This document shows positions 57,379 to 64,000 of a stretch of DNA of 64,000 bases, piece by piece (position 1 is the stretch's first letter; every line of letters begins with the position of its first letter). Origin of the DNA: Budorcas taxicolor (lineage: Eukaryota; Chordata; Mammalia; Artiodactyla; Bovidae); the NCBI RefSeq assembly GCF_023091745.1, contig NW_026291481.1, positions 2,728,001-2,792,000 of the forward strand, given 5' to 3'. A program made the translations under genes and the position numbers. A model generated the notes under the pieces. The model was not told where the DNA came from, did not search any database, and saw only the letters and a program-made list of their open reading frames with translations.

Positions 57379-60300
57379 GTGAAGGACCCTTTCGAAGTTC
57401 CAGAGGTGAGGTGTGATCAGCCTCGAGACGCCTCAGCGGAAATGGGCCTCATCTCGCCTGGAGGGGAGAACCTCCTGGATTTTCTCGAGTTGCGGCTGGT
57501 CTTCTCGACTTAGGACGGGGCCTCAGGGACCCGCTCTGGTGGCCTCAGGAAAGGCCAGTCCCCATGCGAGTTGCTAGGGGACCTCTCGGGATTCCTCTCC
57601 CGTCCATGCCGGGGCCTCAGTCCTTGTGTGGAGGCGGGGCCGGAACCTGAGGATTCCTCTGCAGTGTTGCCATGGATCTTGGGGTGCTCCTGAGTCTCCC
57701 CAGGGGAGTCAGGCCTCGTCTCGAGTGGGGGCATGCACGTGCGCTTTCCTCCCGAGCTGCAGCAGTAGTGTCACGCTTCCTGTCACGTGGATCAAGGGAT
57801 CTGTGGCTTTCCCTCGAGGCTGTCCCTCGAGGCTTTCCCACGAGGCTTTCCCACAGGGCTGTGCCACGTGCCACCTTGGTGTGAGTCGATCCTCGGCGTG
57901 AAAGACGAGCCGGTGAAGGGAAAAGAGGTTCCTCTGGAATGGACTGAGACATCTGGGGGACTCTTGGAATGGTGGCACGACCCTGGAGTTCCTCTCGCCG
58001 TTCCTGTTGAGAGGGCCTCCTCTTGAGATGCGACGGGAACGCCGGGAACTCTTTCCCGACGAAGCAGGGAAAGGATCCCTCATCTCGAGCTACGAGGCGG
58101 AAACGGGGCTCCTCTGCATGTGGGCGGGACCCTCGTGATTCCTCTCGAGTGGAGACGGGTATGTCGGGGAACTTCTTGATTTGCACCAAGGGTGTGAAGG
58201 AGCCTTTCGAAGTTCCAGAGGGGAGGTGTGATCAGCCTCGAGACGCCTCAGCGGAAATGGGCCTCATCTCGCCTGGAGGGGAGAACCTCCTGGATTTTCT
58301 CGAGTTGCGGCAGGTCTTCTCGAGTTACGACGGGGACCTCAGGGACCCGCTCTGGTGGCCTCAGGAAAGGCCAGTCCCCATGCGAGTTGCTAGGGGACCT
58401 CTCGGGATTCCTCTCCCGTCCATGCCGGGGCCTCAGTCCTTGTGTGGAGTCGGGGCCGGAACCTGAGGATTCCTCTGCAGTGTTGCCATGGATCTTGGGG
58501 TGCTCCTGAGTCTCCCCAGGGGAGTCAGGCCTCGTCTCGAGTGGGGGCATGCACGTGCGCTTTCCTCCCGAGCTGCAGCAGTAGTGTCACGCTTCCTGTC
58601 ACGTGGATCAAGGGATCTGTGGCTTTCCCTCGAGGCTGTCCCTCGAGGCTTTCCCACGAGGCTTTCCCACAGGGCTGTGCCACGTGCCACCTTGGTGTGA
58701 GTCGATCCTCGGCGTGAAAGACGAGCCGGTGAAGGGAAAAGAGGTTCCTCTGGAATGGACTGAGACATCTGGGGGACTCTTGGAATGGTGGCACGACCCT
58801 GGAGTTCCTCTCGCCGTTCCTGTTGAGAGGGCCTCCTCTTGAGATGCGACGGGAACGCCGGGAACTCTTTCCCGACGAAGCAGGGAAAGGATCCCTCATC
58901 TCGAGCTACGAGGCGGAAACGGGGCTCCTCTGGATGTGGGCGGGACCCTCGTGATTCCTCTCGAGTGGAGACGGGTATGTCGGGGAACTTCTAGATTTGC
59001 ACCAAGGGTGTGAAGGACCCTTTCGAAGTTCCAGAGGTGAGGTGTGATCAGCCTCGAGACGCCTCAGTGGAAATGGGCCTCATCTCGCCTGGAGGGGAGA
59101 ACCTCCTGGATTTTCTCGAGTTGCGGCTGGTCTTCTCGACTTAGGACGGGACCTCAGGGACCCGCTCTGGTGGCCTCAGGAAAGGCCAGTCCCCATGCGA
59201 GTTGCTAGGGGACCTCTCGGGATTCCTCTCCCGTCCATGCCGGGGCCTCAGTCCTTGTGTGGAGGCGGGGCCGGAACCTGAGGATTCCTCTCCAGTGTTG
59301 CCATGGATCTTGGGGTGCTCCTGAGTCTCCCCAGGGGAGTCAGGCCTCGTCTCGAGTGGGGGCATGCACGTGCGCTTTCCTCCCGAGCTGCAGCAGTAGT
59401 GTCACGCTTCCTGTCACGTGGATCAAGGGATCTGTGGCTTTCCCTCGAGGCTGTCCCTCGAGGCTTTCCCACGAGGCTTTCCCACAGGGCTGTGCCACGT
59501 GCCACCTTGGTGTGAGTCGATCCTCGGCGTGAAAGACGAGCCGGTGAAGGGAAAAGAGGTTCCTCTGGAATGGACTGAGACATCTGGGGGACTCTTGGAA
59601 TGGTGGCACGACCCTGGAGTTCCTCTCGCCGTTCCTGTTGAGAGGGCCTCCTCTTGAGATGCGACGGGAACGCCGGGAACTCTTTCCCGACGAAGCAGGG
59701 AAAGGATCCCTCATCTCGAGCTACGAGGCGGAAACGGGGCTCCTCTGGATGTGGGCGGGACCCTCGTGATTCCTCTCGAGTTGAGACGGGTATGTCGGGG
59801 AACTTCTAGATTTGCACCAAGGGTGTGAAGGACCCTTTCGAAGTTCCAGAGGGGAGGTGTGATCAGCCTCGAGACGCCTCAGCGGAAATGGGCCTCATCT
59901 CGCCTGGAGGGGAGAACCTCCTGGATTTTCTCGAGTTGCGGCAGGTCTTCTCGAGTTACGACGGGGACCTCAGGGACCCGCTCTGGTGGCCTCAGGAAAG
60001 GCCAGTCCCCATGCGAGTTGCTAGGGGACCTCTCGGGATTACTCTCCCGTCCATGCCGGGGCCTCAGTCCTTGTGTGGAGTCGGGGCCGGAACCTGAGGA
60101 TTCCTCTCCAGTGTTGCCATGGATCTTGGGGTGCTTCTGAGTCTCCCCAGGGGAGTCAGGCCTCGTCTCGAGTGGGGGCATGCACGTGCGCTTTCCTCCC
60201 GAGCTGCAGCAGTAGTGTCACGCTTCCTGTCACGTGGATCAAGGGATCTGTGGCTTTCCCTCGAGGCTGTCCCTCGAGGCTTTCCCACGAGGCTTTCCCA

Positions 60301-60639
60301 CAGGGCTGTGCCACGTGCCACCTTGGTGTGAGTCGATCCTCGGCGTGAAAGACGAGCCGGTGAAGGGAAAAGAGGTTCCTCTGGAATGGACTGAGACATC
60401 TGGGGGAATCTTGGAATGGTGGCACGACCCTGGAGTTCCTCTCGCCGTTCCTGTTGAGAGGGCCTCCTCTTGAGATGCGACGGGAACGCCGGGAACTCTT
60501 TCCGACGAAGCAGGGAAAGGATCCCTCATCTCGAGCTACGAGGCGGAAACGGGGCTCCTCTGGATGTGGGCGGGACCCTCGTGATTCCTCTCGAGTGGAG
60601 ACGGGTATGTCGGGGAACTTCTAGATTTGCACCAAGGGT
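57379..60639 (+). repeat. Satellite monomers 71-74, local dimer duplication
   Basis: Monomers 71 and 73 share CTTAGGACGGG with one base lost (GGGGCCTC and GGGACCTC) and GTGGAGGCGGGG. Monomers 72 and 74 share GAGGGGAGG with CGGCAGGTC. The two dimers are 1,631 bp apart. Private marks are AAGGAGCCTTTC (72), CAGTGGAAATG (73), GGGATTACTC and GGGGGAATCTTGG (74). Confidence 0.92.
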
Positions 60640-63087
60640 GTGAAGGACCCTTTCAAAGTTCCAGAGGTGAGGTGTGATCAGCCTCGAGACGCCTCAGCGG
60701 AAATGGGCCTCATCTCGCCTGGAGGGGAGAAACTCCTGGATTTTCTCGAGTTGCGGCAGGTCTTCTCGAGTTACGACGGGGACCTCAGGGACCCGCTCTG
60801 GTGGCCTCAGGAAAGGCCAGTCCCCATGCGAGTTGCTAGGGGACCTCTCGGGATTCCTCTCCCGTCCATGCCGGGGCCTCAGTCCTTGTGTGGAGTCGGG
60901 GCCGGAACCTGAGGATTCCTCTCCAGTGTTGCCATGGATCTTGGGGTGCTTCTGAGTCTCCCCAGGGGAGTCAGGCCTCGTCTCGAGTGGGGGCATGCAC
61001 GTGCGCTTTCCTCCCGAGCTGCAGCAGTAGTGTCACGCTTCCTGTCACGTGGATCAAGGGATCTGTGGCTTTCCCTCGAGGCTGTCCCTCGAGGCTTTCC
61101 CACGAGGCTTTCCCACAGGGCTGTGCCACGTGCCACCTTGGTGTGAGTCGATCCTCAGCGTGAAAGACGAGCCGGTGAAGGGAAAAGAGGTTCCTCTGGA
61201 ATGGACTGAGACATCTGGGGGACTCTTGGAATGGTGGCACGACCCTGGAGTTCCTCTCGCCGTTCCTGTTGAGAGGGCCTCCTCTTGAGATGCGACGGGA
61301 ACGCCGGGAACTCTTTCCCGACGAAGCAGGGAAAGGATCCCTCATCTCGAGCTACGAGGCGGAAACGGGGCTCCTCTGGATGTGGGCGGGACCCTCGTGA
61401 TTCCTCTCGAGTGGAGACGGGTATGTCGGGGAACTTCTAGATTTGCACCAAGGGTGTGAAGGACCCTTTCGAAGTTCCAGAGGTGAGGTGTGATCAGCCT
61501 CGAGACGCCTCAGCGGAAATGGGCCTCATCTCTCCTGGAGGGGAGAAACTCCTGGATTTTCTCGAGTTGCGGCTGGTCTTCTCGACTTACGACGGGGACC
61601 TCAGGGACCCGCTCTGGGGGCCTCAGGAAAGGCCAGTCCCCATGCGAGTTGCTAGGGGACCTCTCGGGATTCCTCTCCCGTCCATGCCGGGGCCTCAGTC
61701 CTTGTGTGGAGTCGGGGCCGGAACCTGAGGATTCCTCTCCAGTGTTGCCATGGAACTTGGGGTGCTCCTGAGTCTCCCCAGGGGAGTCAGGCCTCGTCTC
61801 GAGTGGGGGCATGCACGTGCGCTTTCCTCCCGAGCTGCAGCAGTAGTGTCACGCTTCCTGTCACGTGGATCAAGGGATCTGTGGCTTTCCCTCGAGGCTG
61901 TCCCTCGAGGCTTTCCCACGAGGCTTTCCCACAGGGCTGTGCCACGTGCCACCTTGGTGTGAGTCGATCCTCGGCGTGAAAGACGAGCCGGTGAAGGGAA
62001 AAGAGGTTCCTCTGGAATGGACTGAGACATCTGGGGGACTCTTGGAATGGTGGCACGACCCTGGAGTTCCTCTCGCCGTTCCTGTTGAGAGGGCCTCCTC
62101 TTGAGATGCGACGGGAACGCCGGGAACTCTTTCCCGACGAAGCAGGGAAAGGATCCCTCATCTCGAGCTACGAGGCAGAAACGGGGCTCCTCTGGATGTG
62201 GGCGGGACCCTCGTGATTCCTCTCGAGTGGAGACGGGTATGTCGGGGAACTTCTAGATTTGCACCAAGGGTGTGAAGGACCCTTTCGAAGTTCCAGAGGT
62301 GAGGTGTGATCAGCCTCGAGACGCCTCAGCGGAAATGGGCCTCATCTGGCCTGGAGGGGAGAAACTCCTGGATTTTCTCGAGTTGCGGCTGGTCTTCTTG
62401 ACTTACGACGGGGACCTCAGGGACCCGCTCTGGTGGCCTCAGGAAAGGCCAGTCCCCATGCGAGTTGCTAGGGGACCTCTCGGGATTCCTCTCCCGTCCA
62501 TGCCGGGGCCTCAGTCCTTGTGTGGAGTCGGGGCCGGAACCTGAGGATTCCTCTCCAGTGTTGCCATGGATCTTGGGGTGCTTCTGAGTCTCCCCAGGGG
62601 AGTCAGGCCTCGTCTCGAGTGGGGGCATGCACGTGCGCTTTCCTCCCGAGCTGCAGCAGTAGTGTCACGCTTCCGGTCACGTGGATCAAGGGATCTGTGG
62701 CTTTCCCTCGAGGCTGTCCCTCGAGGCTTTCCCACGAGGCTTTCCCACAGGGCTGTGCCACGTGCCACCTTGGTGTGAGTCGATCCTCGGCGTGAAAGAC
62801 GAGCCGGTGAAGGGAAAAGAGGTTCCTCTGGAATGGACTGAGACATCTGGGGGACTCTTGGAATGGTGGCACGACCCTGGAGTTCCTCTCGCCGTTCCTG
62901 TTGAGAGGGCCTCCTCTTGAGATGCGACGGGAACGCCGGGAACTCTTTCCCGACGAAGCAGGGAAAGGATCCCTCATCTCGAGCTACGAGGCGGAAACGG
63001 GGCTCCTCTGGATGTGGGCGGGACCCTCGTGATTCCTCTCGAGTGGAGACGGGTATGTCGGGGAACTTCTACATTTGCACCAAGGGT
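60640..63087 (+). repeat. Satellite monomers 75-77 with GAGAAACTCC variant
   Basis: All three, and monomer 78 after them, carry GAGAAACTCC instead of GAGAACCTCC (near 60,727, 61,543 and 62,359), a change not seen elsewhere. Private marks are TTTCAAAGTT (75), CATCTCTCCTGG, CTCTGGGGGCC and CATGGAACTT (76), and CATCTGGCCTGG, CTTCTTGACTT and CTTCCGGTCACG (77). Confidence 0.92.
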
Positions 63088-63877
63088 GTGAAGGACCCTT
63101 TCGAAGTTCCAGAGGTGAGGTGTGATCAGCCTCGAGACGCCTCAGCGGAAATGGGCCTCATCTCGCCTGGAGGGGAGAAACTCCTGGATTTTCTCGAGTT
63201 GCGGCTGGTCTTCTCGACTTACGACGGGGACCTCAGGGACCCGCTCTGGTGGCCTCAGGAAAGGCCAGTCCCCATGCGAGTTGCTAGGGGACCTCTCGGG
63301 ATTCCTCTCCCGTCCATGCCGGGGCCTCAGTCCTTGTGTGGAGTCGGGGCCGGAACCTGAGGATTCCTCTCCAGTGTTGCCATGGATCTTGGGGTGCTCC
63401 TGAGACTCCCCAGGGGAGTCAGGGCTCGTCTCGAGTGGGGGCATGCACGTGCGCTTTCCTCCCGAGCTGCAGCAGTAGTGTCACGCTTCCTGTCACGTGG
63501 ATCAAGGGATCTGTGGCTTTCCCTCGAGGCTTTCCCACAGGGCTCTGCCACGTGCCACCTTGGTGTGAGTCGATCCTCGGCGTGAAAGACGAGCCGGTGA
63601 AGGGAAAAGAGGTTCCTCTGGAATGGACTGAGACATCTGGGGGACTCTTGGAATGGTGGCACGACCCTGGAGTTCCTCTCGCCGTTCCTGTTGAGAGGGC
63701 CTCCTCTTGAGATGCGACGGGAAAGCCGGGAACTCTTTCCCGACGAAGCAGGGAAAGGATCCCTCATCTCGAGCTACGAGGCGGAAACGGGGCTCCTCTG
63801 GATGTGGGCGGGACCCTCGTGATTCTTCTCGAGTGGAGATGGCTATGTCGGGGAACTTCTTGATTTGCACCAAGGGT
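63088..63877 (+). repeat. Satellite monomer 78, 790 bp, two 13-bp units lost
   Basis: Only two 13-bp units remain, starting at 63,520 and 63,533, so the second and third E-boxes are 26 bp closer than usual. It also has CTTCTACATTT, CTGAGACTCC, TCAGGGCTCG, GGGCTCTGCC and GGGAAAGCCGGG. Confidence 0.93.
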
Positions 63878-64000
63878 GTGAAGGACCCTTTCGAAGTTCC
63901 AGAGGTGAGGTGTGATCAGCCTCGAGACGCCTCAGCGGAAATGGGCCTCATCTCGCCTGGAGGGGAGAACCTCCTGGATTTTCTCGAGTTGCGGCAGGTC
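63878..64000 (+). repeat. Partial satellite monomer (5' 123 bp), monomer 79
   Basis: The array continues past the window end. The preceding junction (GGAGATGGCTATG, CTTCTTGATTT) and CGGCAGGTC at the last bases place this copy in the right-domain A/B/D class. The GAGAAACTCC variant of its neighbours is absent. Confidence 0.93.

Larger units (their letters stand above)
1..64000. repeat. Satellite DNA array, 816-bp monomer, 78 full copies plus two partial copies
   Basis: The same roughly 816-bp sequence repeats head to tail from the first to the last base, with no inversion, insertion or unique spacer. Using GTGAAGGACCC as an arbitrary monomer start, starts fall at 303, 1119, 1935, 2752, 3568 and so on to 63,878. 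Spacing is 816 in most copies, 817 where one G is gained, 815 where one C is lost, and 802, 803 or 790 where 13-bp units are missing. Copies differ at a few sites per monomer by eye. Composition is GC-rich with about 50 CpG per monomer. The 31-bp internal periodicity and the roughly 0.8-kb unit match what is known of pecoran satellite I (bovine 1.715 / sheep-goat / deer family), a centromeric or pericentromeric heterochromatin component. Species and chromosome are not determined here. Orientation '+' in the entries below is only the written strand. Confidence 0.97.

Noticed and set aside
1..64000. Bacterial or phage tandem gene family
   Set aside because: No frame is conserved in preference to the others, there are no ribosome binding sites or codon structure, and single-base indels occur without regard to frame. 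The 31-bp substructure and CpG pattern fit a eukaryotic satellite.

Overview
The whole 64 kb window is one uninterrupted head-to-tail satellite DNA array. I see no protein-coding gene, RNA gene, transposon or unique sequence. Anchored on the motif GTGAAGGACCC, the window holds a 302-bp partial repeat, 78 complete repeats (called monomers 1 to 78 below) and a 123-bp partial repeat. The usual monomer length is 816 bp (range 790 to 818), all copies lie in the same orientation, and neighbours differ by only a few bases. The many open reading frames of 60 to 190 codons on both strands recur every monomer because 816 is a multiple of three. They are by-products of the repeat.

The organism is a eukaryote, most likely a ruminant (Pecora). 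Inside the monomer there is a decayed sub-repeat whose CTCGA-like cores are spaced 31 bp apart. A GC- and CpG-rich satellite built of degenerate 31-bp units is the known hallmark of the pecoran centromeric satellite I family (bovine 1.715 satellite, sheep/goat satellite I, deer satellite I). A monomer near 0.8 kb fits both the caprine and the Asian-deer versions. From memory I cannot decide between them, and no GAATTC site is visible in the monomer. The family assignment is inference; the array structure is seen directly.

Layout. (1) 1-28,050: a homogeneous left domain, nearly all of one monomer class (CGGCTGGTC / GACTTA at monomer position about 115-135). Two sub-classes, GTGCTTCTGAG (F) and GTGCTCCTGAG (S), alternate in places as an eroded dimer; monomers 18-20 look identical. 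(2) 28,051-56,563: a patterned right domain. Four monomer types A, B, C and D recur in order as a tetrameric higher-order repeat of about 3.25 kb. It is cleanest from 44,352 to 56,563 and is interrupted by duplicated or imported monomers. (3) 56,564-64,000: an irregular zone with a local dimer duplication (57,379-60,639) and a run of four monomers sharing a private GAGAAACTCC variant (60,640-63,877).

Sequence elements repeated in essentially every monomer: one BamHI site; three CACGTG E-box palindromes within about 135 bp; a 14-bp alternating purine-pyrimidine tract; four tandem 13-bp units that change copy number; a motif resembling a CENP-B box with a 2-bp longer spacer; and about 50 CpGs. 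If the array is centromeric or pericentromeric, these are the parts most likely to matter for chromatin or protein binding, but nothing in the sequence proves activity.
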